Assembly (NCBI RefSeq): GCF_000513135.1
Contig: NZ_BAUV01000015.1
Span: 1-64,000 of the forward strand
Length of the DNA: 64,000 nucleotides
Direction of reading: 5' to 3'
Source of the DNA: Halalkalibacter akibai JCM 9157
Lineage (GTDB): Bacteria; Bacillota; Bacilli; Bacillales; Bacillaceae_D
The position numbers and the translations under genes were made by a program. Positions 29,248 through 37,759 of this stretch are shown here, one piece after another. Below the pieces are notes generated by a model that ran no database searches, was not told the DNA's origin, and saw only the letters and a program-made list of their open reading frames with translations. Position 1 is the stretch's first letter. The number at the start of each line of letters is the position of its first letter.

Positions 29248-29673
29248 ATGAAATTACTGAAACTATTATTTATTGTACTGTTATCCGTATTCATTTTTTC
29301 AGGAGCGGTTTCTGCGGGAACAACAATAGATAAAAATGAATTTATTTCTCAATTTGAAAAATCAGATTTTGAATTTAACATTATAGATCAAGTAGATATA
29401 GAAATTAATTTTGCTGCTTCACAAACGATTTTAAAATTAGACGATGGGCGCATTCATATTTTTGAATTTAGAGACCCTATAGAGATGGAAAATGAATCGC
29501 TTTTTGTTAGTAAAGATGGCTTTAGAATTGGTCATTCATTTTATAGTTGGGTGTCACAACCTCACTTTTATAAAAAAGGTAATATTATCGTTCTTTATGT
29601 AGGAGAAAACAAAGAAATCATTCGCTGTTTAGATAAATTGTTAGGTAAACCATTCGCGGGCCAAAATGATTGA
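29248..29673 (+). CDS. Secreted hypothetical protein
   Basis: This is a 141-residue protein with a clear signal peptide: KLLKLLFIVLLSVFIFSGAV followed by a likely cleavage near SAG. The mature part is rich in beta-prone aromatic residues and has no recognised domain. Two cysteines are absent except one near the C-terminus (IIRCLDKLLG). It is monocistronic, with GAGGG before the ATG and a downstream hairpin. It may be a small extracytoplasmic or cell-wall-associated protein; function unknown. Confidence 0.7.
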   Translation: MKLLKLLFIVLLSVFIFSGAVSAGTTIDKNEFISQFEKSDFEFNIIDQVDIEINFAASQTILKLDDGRIHIFEFRDPIEMENESLFVSKDGFRIGHSFYSWVSQPHFYKKGNIIVLYVGENKEIIRCLDKLLGKPFAGQND

Positions 29674-29704
29674 AAAACGAGACGTTTTTAAGAGACTGAG
29701 TAAC

Positions 29705-29742
29705 TTTTGCGTTCCTGTAAAAAAACAGGGGCGCTTTTCTAT
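29705..29742 (+). terminator. Terminator after the secreted protein gene
   Basis: GCGTTCCTGT pairs with ACAGGGGCGC, followed by TTTTCT; the stem has one G-T pair region. Confidence 0.7.
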
Positions 29743-29881
29743 TTTCTTTTTATTCAAAGGAAATTAATGTTAAAATAACTGCAACAAAATGTGTACAAAC
29801 ATAATTATAGTTGACCTTATTTAATAATAGTTAGTCTTTATAATTTTCAATTGAAAATAATAGAATCAGGAGAAATGATGG

Positions 29882-31522
29882 ATGTCAGATGCAAAACTTC
29901 TTCGTGGTACACTTGTTTTAACTGCTGCAACCTATATATCTAAAATGTTAGGTCTTATCTACGTTATTCCTTTTACAGCTATCGTGGGGCAAACAGGAAA
30001 TGCATTATATCAATTTGGTTTTATTCCTTATACCGTTTTATTAAGTTTAGCAACACTAGGAGTACCTTTAGCTGTCTCGAAATTTGTTTCAAAATACCAA
30101 TCTATGGGAGATTATCAAATCGGTTATCGGCTATTAAAGACAGGGATTCTTTTTATGGCCGTTAATGGTGTTATTGCGTTTCTTGTGTTATATGTTAGTG
30201 CACCTTTGATAGCGAGTTGGATTGTCATAGATCCTAACGAACTAAAAGGAAATTCAATGGAAGACGTGATCTTTACAATTCGAATGGTTAGTGTTGCTTT
30301 ATTAATCGTTCCAATAATGGCAATCATACGAGGTTTCTTTCAAGGACATCAGTCGATGGGGCCCACAGCTGTTTCACAAGTTATTGAACAAATTGTTCGG
30401 ATTATCTTTATCCTTTTAGCAGTCTATTTCATCATTTATGTAAAAGATGGTTCACTAGGATTAGCAGTTGGAATAGCAACACTAGGAGCTTTTTTTGGCG
30501 CTGGGGCAGGTATGATCGTATTATTATGGTATTGGATTAAAAGAAAATCTCTTATTTTGAACGAAGTAAAGTCTAGTACAGTCACACATACTCTTTCTCT
30601 AAAAGAAATGTATAAAGAAGTGATTGGCTATGCTATCCCTTTATCATTTATTGGATTGGCCATCCCCTTATTCCAATTAGTTGATTTATTTACAGTGACG
30701 AATGCCTTAAGCAAAAGTGGCTTAATGGCAGAGGGTGAACCCGTTACTTTTTTTGCCATTTTCAGTTCAACTGCTCATAAACTGATTCTAATTCCGATGG
30801 CATTAGCAACTGCTTTTTCGATTACGTTAGTACCAACTATCACTAAATCGTTTATATTAAATGATCGAAAGGCCCTACAACAACAGATTACAAAAACATT
30901 TCGTATTATCTTATTCTTTACGGTTCCGGCTATTGTAGGATTATCTACCTTATCATATCCTGTATTTAGTTTTTTTTACTGGCCTAATGAGGTAGAAATG
31001 GGTGGAATGGTATTAAGATACTACGCTCCGATTGCTTTATTTTTCTCTTTATTCGCTGTTTCAGGAGCTATTTTGCAAGGAATTAATAAACAAAGATTCG
31101 CGGTGATTGCACTCGTTTGTGGCTTAATTGTTAAGTTGTCTCTTAATTATATTCTTTTGTATCAATGGGGACCCCTTGGAGGAATATTCTCTACATACCT
31201 TGGATATGCTCTGTCAATCGCAATAATGTTATGGGCGATACGGAGATATGCTGGTTATCAATTTAATGAGCTGTTTAAAGAAACGACATCAGTATTTGTT
31301 TTTTCTACTATTATGGGCCTATATGCTTGGATCGTAATGATATACACTCAACATCATTTCCCTATCGTAAATTGGACTAGTGCTGCAATTGTACTAAGTT
31401 CAAGTGTGTTAGTTGGTTTTTCGATTTACATTCTTTTAGGCTATCGATTTGGTGTAATTCAATCTGTATTAGGTAATCGGTCAAGGCAACAATCGTTCAA
31501 TAGTAAACAAAATGAGGACTGA
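29882..31522 (+). CDS. MurJ/SpoVB-family lipid flippase
   Basis: This 546-residue polytopic protein (about 14 helices) belongs to the MOP flippase superfamily, close to Bacillus YtgP (MurJ) and SpoVB. The N-terminus LRGTLVLTAATYISKMLGLI, then the LGVPLAVSKFVSKY segment and GFFQGHQSMGPTAVSQVIEQ, are characteristic. Such proteins move lipid-linked cell-wall precursors across the membrane. AGGAG precedes the ATG. The gene is monocistronic, and no spore-specific promoter was recognised, so a vegetative MurJ-like role is possible but not established. Confidence 0.88.
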   Translation: MSDAKLLRGTLVLTAATYISKMLGLIYVIPFTAIVGQTGNALYQFGFIPYTVLLSLATLGVPLAVSKFVSKYQSMGDYQIGYRLLKTGILFMAVNGVIAFLVLYVSAPLIASWIVIDPNELKGNSMEDVIFTIRMVSVALLIVPIMAIIRGFFQGHQSMGPTAVSQVIEQIVRIIFILLAVYFIIYVKDGSLGLAVGIATLGAFFGAGAGMIVLLWYWIKRKSLILNEVKSSTVTHTLSLKEMYKEVIGYAIPLSFIGLAIPLFQLVDLFTVTNALSKSGLMAEGEPVTFFAIFSSTAHKLILIPMALATAFSITLVPTITKSFILNDRKALQQQITKTFRIILFFTVPAIVGLSTLSYPVFSFFYWPNEVEMGGMVLRYYAPIALFFSLFAVSGAILQGINKQRFAVIALVCGLIVKLSLNYILLYQWGPLGGIFSTYLGYALSIAIMLWAIRRYAGYQFNELFKETTSVFVFSTIMGLYAWIVMIYTQHHFPIVNWTSAAIVLSSSVLVGFSIYILLGYRFGVIQSVLGNRSRQQSFNSKQNED

Positions 31523-31736
31523 TAATCGGTTTTGACTCCTTCTTTAAATTAATTAACATAGACGCCTAAACTAAGATTGTAAAGTAAAGTTATCATCTAA
31601 CCATTTACTTGTTAATCTATCTGTTAAATGGAAATACTACACAGAAAATAACTTTACTAATGCTGTTAAATTCCAATTTATCTAGTAGCCTATAATTGTA
31701 TTTGACTTTTATTTATTAGTCTTCATAATAAACATA

Positions 31737-31742
31737 TATAAT
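31737..31742 (+). promoter_or_regulatory. -10 element ahead of the c-di-GMP riboswitch
   Basis: A perfect TATAAT lies directly before the aptamer. A convincing -35 at 17-base spacing is not seen; TTGACT at 31702 is too far upstream. Confidence 0.5.
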
Positions 31743-31744
31743 AG

Positions 31745-31840
31745 TAGACGAAAGGGCAAAATCATTGAAAAATGATGACGCAAAACTATAGGAGCTAAGG
31801 GAATGGAAACTATGCTAGCCAGTTGCCGATATTCACCTTC
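31745..31840 (+). ncRNA. Cyclic di-GMP-I (GEMM) riboswitch
   Basis: The conserved GEMM pattern is present: AGGGCAAA (31753-31760), a closed stem ATCATT-gaaa-AATGAT, GACGCAAA (31777-31784), then CTATAGGAGCTAAGGG and the distal CTATGCTAGCCAGTTGCCG arm with the tetraloop-receptor layout. The expression platform may be translational, because ACCTTCC (about 31835-31841) can pair with the GGAGGAGGGG ribosome site of the next ORF. No terminator is found between aptamer and ORF. Confidence 0.88.
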
Positions 31841-31871
31841 CGTCTTATATTTTGGAGGAGGGGCGATCACA

Positions 31872-32078
31872 TTGCCAGATTCGATTAAAAAGAAAAGAAT
31901 GTTGATGTATGTTCAAAGACTAATCTGTAGAAGAAACACTTTATTCGAACAAATTGAAAACGAAAAACTCGTTGAATTAAAACAAATTTTGTTAGGTGAA
32001 GTGAAAGGAATGGACTTAGTCATTAAAGAGATGATTAAAGAATTTGACTTACCTGTAAACGAATTTAAGGGATTATAA
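31872..32078 (+). CDS. Small helical protein under c-di-GMP riboswitch control
   Basis: This 68-residue protein starts at TTG 31872, 8 bases after GGAGGAGGGG. An upstream in-frame ATG at 31803 falls inside the riboswitch aptamer and is rejected. The product is a mostly alpha-helical, charged protein (YVQRLICRRNTLFEQ, LKQILLGEVKGMDLVIKEMI). It is similar in size and style to small two-helix regulators such as Spo0E-like phosphatases, but the SQELD signature is absent, so no family is assigned. Being controlled by c-di-GMP suggests a role in the motile/sessile or developmental switch. A terminator follows. Confidence 0.72.
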   Translation: MPDSIKKKRMLMYVQRLICRRNTLFEQIENEKLVELKQILLGEVKGMDLVIKEMIKEFDLPVNEFKGL

Positions 32079-32131
32079 TATAGGTTACTTATTAAAGTAG
32101 TATTGCACGGATTATATTGGATATATTAGTT

Positions 32132-32168
32132 AAAGGGTTAATACTGGAATTGTTAACCTTTTTTTTTA
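32132..32168 (+). terminator. Terminator after the riboswitch-controlled ORF
   Basis: AAAGGGTTAA pairs with TTAACCTT, followed by a run of eight or more T. Confidence 0.8.
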
Positions 32169-32203
32169 CTTCTAATTTGAATAACAACTAGGAAGGTCTG
32201 ATT

Positions 32204-32488
32204 ATGGAAACAAGAGGCTATAGGAATATCATGGAGGAAATTGTTGAAGTCTTGGTTGATATCCTTCTTACAGGGCCAGAGTATCAAGCTTTTTGTAAAT
32301 GTAAGAAATGCAGGAATGATGTGATTGCACTCTCCCTTAATAGTTTATCACCTCAATATGCGACTACTCAAGAAAACAGACAAAGCATATATGAAAATTA
32401 TAACCAACCAAACATGAGAAATTGGGTAAATAAAAGGATTATCAGTTCTTTACACATTGTCAATAAATACCCACAGCATAAGAAATAA
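32204..32488 (+). CDS. ComFB-family protein
   Basis: This 94-residue protein has the ComFB signature CKCKKCRNDVIALSLNSLSP followed by QY, preceded by the NIMEEIVEVLVDILL helix. ComFB-domain proteins were named from the B. subtilis comF operon. The domain has more recently been described as a cyclic di-nucleotide receptor in several bacteria (established knowledge, as I recall it). It starts at ATG after AGGAAGG. Its position directly after a c-di-GMP riboswitch unit suggests that both belong to one c-di-GMP response module. Confidence 0.88.
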   Translation: METRGYRNIMEEIVEVLVDILLTGPEYQAFCKCKKCRNDVIALSLNSLSPQYATTQENRQSIYENYNQPNMRNWVNKRIISSLHIVNKYPQHKK

Positions 32489-32494
32489 ATGATG

Positions 32495-32526
32495 AAAAAA
32501 GCCAACTTTTGAGTTGGCTTTTTTCT
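32495..32526 (+). terminator. Terminator after the ComFB gene
   Basis: AAAAAAGCCAACT pairs with AGTTGGCTTTTTT around a short loop. Confidence 0.9.
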
Positions 32527-32669
32527 TATGGTAAACAGCAGTAATTGTATAATAGCTAATAGAACAGTTGGTTGTTAGTATTAGAAAAAGTAGAAAAAAT
32601 AAAATCACTGTAACTTTTAATTTATAAAAACAGACTAATCTTTGAATAAAAGAAAATGGAGGTGAAGTC

Positions 32670-33224
32670 TTGAGTGGAAATAAAGAATTAGAAGAAGACA
32701 TCAGAAGATTGTACGGCCTTTATTTTAATGATGTCTATCGGTTCATCGCATCGTTTATAAATAACCGAAATGATATCGAGGATTTAACACAAGAGGTATT
32801 TATGCGATTATTCAAATCTCTATCTACTTATAAAGGCCAATCAGAAATGAAAACTTGGTTATTTTCTATTGCTAAAAATGTAACTTTTGACCATCTACGT
32901 AAGGTAAAACGTCAAAACTTTCTTTATGAGTATTTACTAAAATGGTTACCAAATCAACAACAAGAAAAATTGACTGAAGATGTTGTAACTAGAAAAGAAG
33001 AGGTTTCTGCTCTTTATTCACATTTAAAAGATTTAAAGTATGATTACCGCATGGTTGTTCTTCTTCGAGGAGTGCACGAATTATCGATTATTGAAACAGC
33101 TAAGATAATGGACTGGACTGAGTCTAAAGTGAAAGTAACGTACCATCGCGCTCTTAAAATCTTAAAAAAGGAATTAGAAGCAACTGAGGAAATGGCGAAA
33201 GAGAGGTGGATAGATAATGGATAA
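32670..33224 (+). CDS. ECF-type RNA polymerase sigma factor (second)
   Basis: This 184-residue protein has sigma regions 2 and 4. Region 2 spans YFNDVYRFIASF through DIEDLTQEVFMRLF and MKTWLFSIAKNVTFDHLRK; the region 4 HTH is LSIIETAKIMDWTESKVKVT. It starts at TTG after GGAGGTGA. It overlaps the next gene by 8 bases; that gene encodes a single-pass membrane protein with a SpoIIP-like extracytoplasmic domain, likely its anti-sigma factor. Target promoters are unknown. Confidence 0.92.
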   Translation: MSGNKELEEDIRRLYGLYFNDVYRFIASFINNRNDIEDLTQEVFMRLFKSLSTYKGQSEMKTWLFSIAKNVTFDHLRKVKRQNFLYEYLLKWLPNQQQEKLTEDVVTRKEEVSALYSHLKDLKYDYRMVVLLRGVHELSIIETAKIMDWTESKVKVTYHRALKILKKELEATEEMAKERWIDNG

Positions 33225-34098
33225 AAAGGAAGATCAAGACATTCTTAACGAACTAAAACGAAAACATGCAGCTCTTATGCCGAGTAACCAATTTAAAAAT
33301 GAATTAGAGGATAAGTTGATTCTAAAATTTTCAAAGAAACGTAATTTCACCTCTTTAATTCCAGCTTTTGGATTAAGCTTAGCTAGTATTATATTCTTTA
33401 TTTTATTTATAAATTCAGAGGCGCTTCTTACTAATACAATGAATATACCAAGTGAACCACCACAAGTTTATATTTTGCATACTCATAATTACGAATCGTT
33501 TGTACCTGACTTAGAAAATTTAACAGCGAGTGATGTCCCTGTTGAAGAAGCACAACACCATGATTTAAATATCACATTAGTTGGTGAATATTTAAGTAAA
33601 CAACTTCATGATAATGGAATAAATGCAATTCAGGAAAAAAGAGATGTTCAATCAGATCTTCTAAATAAAGGTTGGATGTACTCAAAGTCATACGATATTT
33701 CAAGAATTTACACGAATGAAGTGTTGAAACAACATGATTCTATTGAGCTTATATTGGATATCCATCGAGATTCACTTCCTAGAAATCGCACGACTATGAA
33801 GTATAATGATGAAGACGTTGCGAGAATTGTTTTTGTTGTGAATGGAAATCATTCAAATTATCAACCAAACTTGAGCTTTGCTGAAAAATTAAACCAAAGA
33901 CTCGAAGAATATCATCCGGGCTTATCAAGAGGAGTAATACTTAGACAGGGTGCGTTCACTAATCATAATTATAATCAAGACTTGTCCGAAAAGTCGATCT
34001 TATTAGAGATTGGAGGTCCTGAAAATACGATCGAGGAAGTCAATAAGGCAGCTGGCTTTTTAGCGGAGGTGATTGTAGAGGTCCTAAAAGAAAAATAG
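33217..34098 (+). CDS. Membrane SpoIIP-like amidase, probable anti-sigma partner
   Basis: This 293-residue protein has a cytoplasmic N-terminus of about 45 residues (LNELKRKHAALMPSNQFKNE), one transmembrane helix at about 46-66, and an extracytoplasmic SpoIIP domain. SpoIIP enzymes are peptidoglycan amidase/endopeptidases. Conserved blocks are present: ILHTHNYESF, NITLVGEYL, LDIHRDSLPRN, PGLSRGVILRQG, YNQDLSEKSILLEIGGPEN. The likely zinc ligands and catalytic residues (His in HTHN, His in DIHRDS, Glu in LLEIGG) are retained. Overlap with the ECF sigma gene and the single-pass layout suggest that the N-terminus restrains the sigma factor while the outer enzyme domain senses or remodels the wall. 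Confidence 0.85.
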   Translation: MDKKEDQDILNELKRKHAALMPSNQFKNELEDKLILKFSKKRNFTSLIPAFGLSLASIIFFILFINSEALLTNTMNIPSEPPQVYILHTHNYESFVPDLENLTASDVPVEEAQHHDLNITLVGEYLSKQLHDNGINAIQEKRDVQSDLLNKGWMYSKSYDISRIYTNEVLKQHDSIELILDIHRDSLPRNRTTMKYNDEDVARIVFVVNGNHSNYQPNLSFAEKLNQRLEEYHPGLSRGVILRQGAFTNHNYNQDLSEKSILLEIGGPENTIEEVNKAAGFLAEVIVEVLKEK

Positions 34099-34112
34099 TT
34101 TATTGTTTTTTA

Positions 34113-34147
34113 GATGCGATTACAGAACCTGGTAATCGCATCTATTT
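34113..34147 (+). terminator. Terminator after the sigma/SpoIIP-like operon
   Basis: GATGCGATTAC and GTAATCGCATC form an 11-bp perfect stem, followed by TATTTTT. Confidence 0.88.
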
Positions 34148-34302
34148 TTATGAAATTGAAGTTAGACAACTAATATATTTACAAGTTAATTTTCAAATAA
34201 GGTACAGTAATAGACCAAATAGCAGAGAAAATTTGTATAATTATGGTATTATTAATAAAACTACTTTTTCTACACAATTTCTCATTACACACAGAGGTTT
34301 GT

Positions 34303-34699
34303 TTGAATATTAAAAGAAAATAAAATTTTGAGAATTGCTGCTGGTGTGTGGGGATTAGTTGCTATTTTAAATTTATGGTTACTAATTTATATGTTAAACG
34401 ACAGCTGCCTTTTGGTTTAATCATGATGCCGATTTTTGTTGTGACGATCCCTAATATTATCAATCTATCATTTTAAATTACATTCAATTGATTATCTTAG
34501 AATAGATAAGGAAGTCCTGTCTATTCATAAAGGTTTAGTTTTTCCTAGGAAGAAAATCCCTTTATCCGAAATTGAAGAAGGTCATGATTTAGGCACTTGG
34601 TTCGTTCTAATTTTAAAAACAGGAAATGAGATCGAAATCAATACAAAACTAATAACAATCAGAGATTACGAGAAGTTAAAAGACACATTAATGAAGTAA
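34303..34699 (+). pseudogene. Broken small membrane protein with PH-like domain
   Basis: Three frame changes are needed to read this gene. Restored, it starts at TTG 34303 after AGAGG, has two transmembrane helices (LRIAAGVWGLVAILNLWLLI and LIMMPIFVVTIP), and then a bacterial-PH-like cytoplasmic part (DYLRIDKEVLSIHKGLVFP, then LSEIEEG and WFVLILKTGNEIEINTK). The breaks are near 34311-34314 (extra A), 34395-34399 (missing A) and 34463-34468 (extra base). With three lesions this is more likely a real pseudogene than one error, although other genes here carry single-base lesions. Function unknown. Confidence 0.65.
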
Positions 34700-34747
34700 G
34701 TAACGATCAAATAAGAATTATTAGAATGTATTTGGAGGAAGATGTTA

Positions 34748-35149
34748 TTGGATCACGACTATGAAGATGAAAAGAAGAAAGTTTACAAAAAACTAATTAA
34801 AAGTTTTTTTATAGGATTCTTACTAATTACTGGACTCATTACCTATGGCGTTTATTGGTTATTTTATGACTATAGTAGATTTAAACAAGAATTAATTGTG
34901 GAGTCAACTTCTCCAGGTGGTACATATACAATTAAAGCTTATCTCAATAATGGTGGCGCTACCGTTTCTTACACTGTTCTTGGCGAATTGGTTTTTAATC
35001 AACAAAACAAAAGACCTAAGAAAATATATTGGCAATATAGAGAAGAGAATGCAGATATAGTTTGGTTAGATGATCAGACCGTCCGCATCAATCAAGTGCA
35101 ATTAGAACTTCCTCATCAAACGTATGATTATAGGAGAGGAGTAAAATAA
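34748..35149 (+). CDS. DUF5412-like membrane protein
   Basis: This is a protein of about 133 residues with one N-terminal transmembrane helix (FFIGFLLITGLITYGVYWLF) and an outer beta-rich domain with the pattern VESTSPGGTYTIKAYLNNGG and VWLDDQTVRINQ, characteristic of the DUF5412 group of Bacillus membrane proteins. TTG 34748 is favoured because GGAGG (34734-34738) is 9 bases away; ATG 34742 is too close. Function unknown. It is the only intact gene in a small cluster of degraded membrane genes. Confidence 0.72.
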   Translation: MDHDYEDEKKKVYKKLIKSFFIGFLLITGLITYGVYWLFYDYSRFKQELIVESTSPGGTYTIKAYLNNGGATVSYTVLGELVFNQQNKRPKKIYWQYREENADIVWLDDQTVRINQVQLELPHQTYDYRRGVK

Positions 35150-35268
35150 AAGTATTGGAAAACAATTATTAATGGAGTAGGGTCCTTATGATCCTTACAC
35201 TGTTTTTGAAACTCAAAGTAAAGAATATACGTAGATTAAGATGTTAGGAACTTTAACCAGAGGTGATC

Positions 35269-35781
35269 ATGGTGGGGCAAAAGCAAATTATACCTGAGCA
35301 ACATTTGAAAACTAGATCTCTTTTTAGATGGCTAGGTCCAGTTCTAATTTTTATTGGAGTAGTTTGTATGATAGTCGCATTCATTGATTTTTTTACAGCC
35401 GACTTTTTTAGAGAGCCGAGATTTTTTGGGCTATTTTTTGTAGCAATGCCATTTTTATTTGTTGGAATTAGTTTGTCGGGACTTGGCTATGGAGGAACGG
35501 TCGCATAGTACCAAAGCAGAGAATATGCTCCTGTTGCCAAAGATACCTTTAATTACTTGGCAAAAGAAACTTTTGGTGGGGTTAAAGAAATAACTAAGGC
35601 AGTTCAAGCAGGTCAAAATAGTAAAGCTTCTTTAACATGTCAAGGGTGCCTAAAACAAAATCCGAGTAACTCAAAATTTTGTAATGAATGTGGGAAGTCG
35701 CTTGTTCAAATCTGTGGAAAGTGTAACCATGAAAATGTAAAAGATGCTCGATTTTGTAATGATTGTGGCAGTTCATTTTGA
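35269..35781 (+). pseudogene. Zinc-ribbon membrane protein with in-frame TAG
   Basis: One frame is open from 35269 to 35781 except for a TAG at 35506-35508. The first part has two transmembrane helices (WLGPVLIFIGVVCMIVAFI and FGLFFVAMPFLFVGISLSG). Beyond the stop the frame continues YQSREYAPVAKDTFNYLA and two zinc-ribbon CxxC pairs (CQGCLKQ...CNECGKS and CGKCNHE...CNDCGSS), the expected layout of one double-zinc-ribbon membrane protein. CAG-to-TAG would explain the stop. Unlike the other broken genes in the window this is a substitution, so it may be real inactivation. Confidence 0.75.
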
Positions 35782-35815
35782 TCTTTTGGTAAGCTCATAG
35801 TAATGGCTAAAGCGT

Positions 35816-35852
35816 AAGGATAAGTTCGTTTAATTGAACTATCCTTTTTTTT
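35816..35852 (+). terminator. Terminator after the zinc-ribbon gene
   Basis: AAGGATAAGTTC pairs with GAACTATCCTT, followed by TTTTTT. Confidence 0.82.
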
Positions 35853-36055
35853 ATATTAATATTATATTGCAATAAATGAAATATATATTTCTCGGTTTAG
35901 AATTAATATCGTTTTTAGTGCATGTAGACGAAGATTAAAGAAAAACTAAGAAGGCTATTACTATTTTTAAGACATTACATAGCTACGTTCCTAATTTGTC
36001 TATATGGATTAAGGAAACGACATTCGATCATTGTAAGATTGGAAGGAGATTGACT

Positions 36056-37516
36056 ATGACAGAAAAACGTAAAGTGACTATTGCTCGAGGAGACGGTATC
36101 GGTCCTGAAATAATGAACGCTACCCTAAAAATACTAGAACATTCGGGGGCACAGATTGAACCTGAATTTATTGATATCGGCGAAAAGGTATACATATCTG
36201 GTAATACAACTGGAATTCCAGACGAAGCATGGGAATCATTAAGACGAACTAAAATATTTTTTAAGGGACCAATAACAACTCCCCAAGGTGGAGGGTATAA
36301 AAGCCTTAACGTAACCATTCGGAAGACGTTAGGTTTATATGCAAATGTTAGGCCCAATGTTTCCTATGCACCATTTATACAAACAAAACACCCTGACATG
36401 GATCTCGTCATTATTCGTGAAAACGAAGAAGACTTATACGCTGGCATTGAGCATCAGCAAACGCCAGAAGTCGTTCAGTGTTTAAAGTTAATTACCCGCC
36501 CCGGTTGCGAAAAAATCGTAAGGTACGCATTTGAATATGCAAAAAAGAACAACCGCAAAAAGGTAACCTGCTTCACGAAAGATAATATTATGAAATTGAC
36601 GGACGGTCTCTTTCACAAAGTTTTCAAAGAAATTTCGGTAGAGTATCCTGAAATTGAAACAGAGCATTGGATTATTGATATCGGAATGGCTAAAATCGCT
36701 GATTCTCCACAAGATTTTGATGTAATTGTCATGCCTAATTTATACGGGGACATTGCCTCTGATGTTGCTGCTCAAATTACGGGGAGTGTAGGACTTGCTG
36801 GTTCGGCAAATATTGGGGATCAAGTAGCGATGTTTGAGGCTATCCATGGAAGTGCTCCTGATATTGCTGGAAAAGGAATTGCCAACCCTTCTGGTTTAAT
36901 TCAAGGGGCTATCATGATGTTAGTTCATATTGGTCAAGCTGACGTTGCTACTCGTATTCATAATGCATGGTTGAAAACATTAGAAGATGGAATTCATACA
37001 GGCGATATAGCAAAAGGCGGAGCATCTGTTGGTACGATGGAGTTTGCAGAGGCTGTAATCGAACGGTTAGGGCAAGAGCCTACTACGTTCAAACCAGTTC
37101 AATATAATAATGAAGACAACTCTAATGAAAATAATTTTAAACTAGCTCCACTCGTTAAAGATCGACCAAAATCTAATGTTGTTCGTGAATTAGATGGAGT
37201 AGATGTTTTCTTGTTTAATGATGACTTAACTCCTGATGAAATTGGAGAGAAATTAACAGCACTCGCTGAACCAGAATTCTCATTAGCTGTCATTACTAAT
37301 CGCGGAGTCAAAGTTTATCCGAATGGCTTCCCTGAAACGTTTATGACAGATCATTTGCGCTGTCGTTTTCAGAAAAATGAAGAACAAGCTGTAACGAATG
37401 AAAGTATTATAAAATTATTAGCGCGCATTCAAGAATCGGGCTTGGACTTTATTAAGATTGAGAACCTGTATAAATTTAATGGTGAGCGAGGTTATTCTTT
37501 AGGTCAAGGTCAATAA
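36056..37516 (+). CDS. Isocitrate dehydrogenase, long Thermus/Rickettsia-type
   Basis: This 486-residue decarboxylating dehydrogenase is in the isocitrate/isopropylmalate family. The core holds GDGIGPEIM, the substrate loop LNVTIRKTLGLYANVRPN, the IIRENEEDLYAGIEH block, KDNIMKLTDG, the metal-binding aspartates in MPNLYGDIASDVAAQ and the cofactor segment EAIHGSAPDIAGKGIANP. About 140 extra C-terminal residues (from about 345) form a separate domain like that of Thermus and Rickettsia isocitrate dehydrogenases, not the roughly 420-residue Icd usual in Bacillus. Start ATG 36056 follows GGAAGGAG. It is monocistronic with a strong terminator. NAD or NADP preference was not assigned. Confidence 0.87.
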   Translation: MTEKRKVTIARGDGIGPEIMNATLKILEHSGAQIEPEFIDIGEKVYISGNTTGIPDEAWESLRRTKIFFKGPITTPQGGGYKSLNVTIRKTLGLYANVRPNVSYAPFIQTKHPDMDLVIIRENEEDLYAGIEHQQTPEVVQCLKLITRPGCEKIVRYAFEYAKKNNRKKVTCFTKDNIMKLTDGLFHKVFKEISVEYPEIETEHWIIDIGMAKIADSPQDFDVIVMPNLYGDIASDVAAQITGSVGLAGSANIGDQVAMFEAIHGSAPDIAGKGIANPSGLIQGAIMMLVHIGQADVATRIHNAWLKTLEDGIHTGDIAKGGASVGTMEFAEAVIERLGQEPTTFKPVQYNNEDNSNENNFKLAPLVKDRPKSNVVRELDGVDVFLFNDDLTPDEIGEKLTALAEPEFSLAVITNRGVKVYPNGFPETFMTDHLRCRFQKNEEQAVTNESIIKLLARIQESGLDFIKIENLYKFNGERGYSLGQGQ

Positions 37517-37520
37517 ATTT

Positions 37521-37556
37521 AAAAAGGGTATTCAATTTTTATTGGATACCCTTTTT
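37521..37556 (+). terminator. Terminator after isocitrate dehydrogenase
   Basis: AAAAAGGGTATTCAA pairs with TTGGATACCCTTTTT. Confidence 0.9.
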
Positions 37557-37759
37557 GTTTGTTTTCAACTGTAAATATTAAATATTATATGTTTTTTGGA
37601 TTTAGTGGGACGGAATGATTACACACTACCAATAAAAAGGAAGTTATTGTTATATTTTTTGAGCAATCGTAGCTGTTATTCTCGGTTTGTTATTCCTCAA
37701 GACGATACTTATTAGAAAAAACGTTACACAAATTTGATAAATAAAGAAGGAATTGAAAA

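Noticed and set aside
31803-31871. ATG at 31803 as the start of the small ORF
   Set aside because: It lies within the conserved part of the c-di-GMP aptamer and has no ribosome site; the TTG at 31872 follows GGAGGAGGGG.
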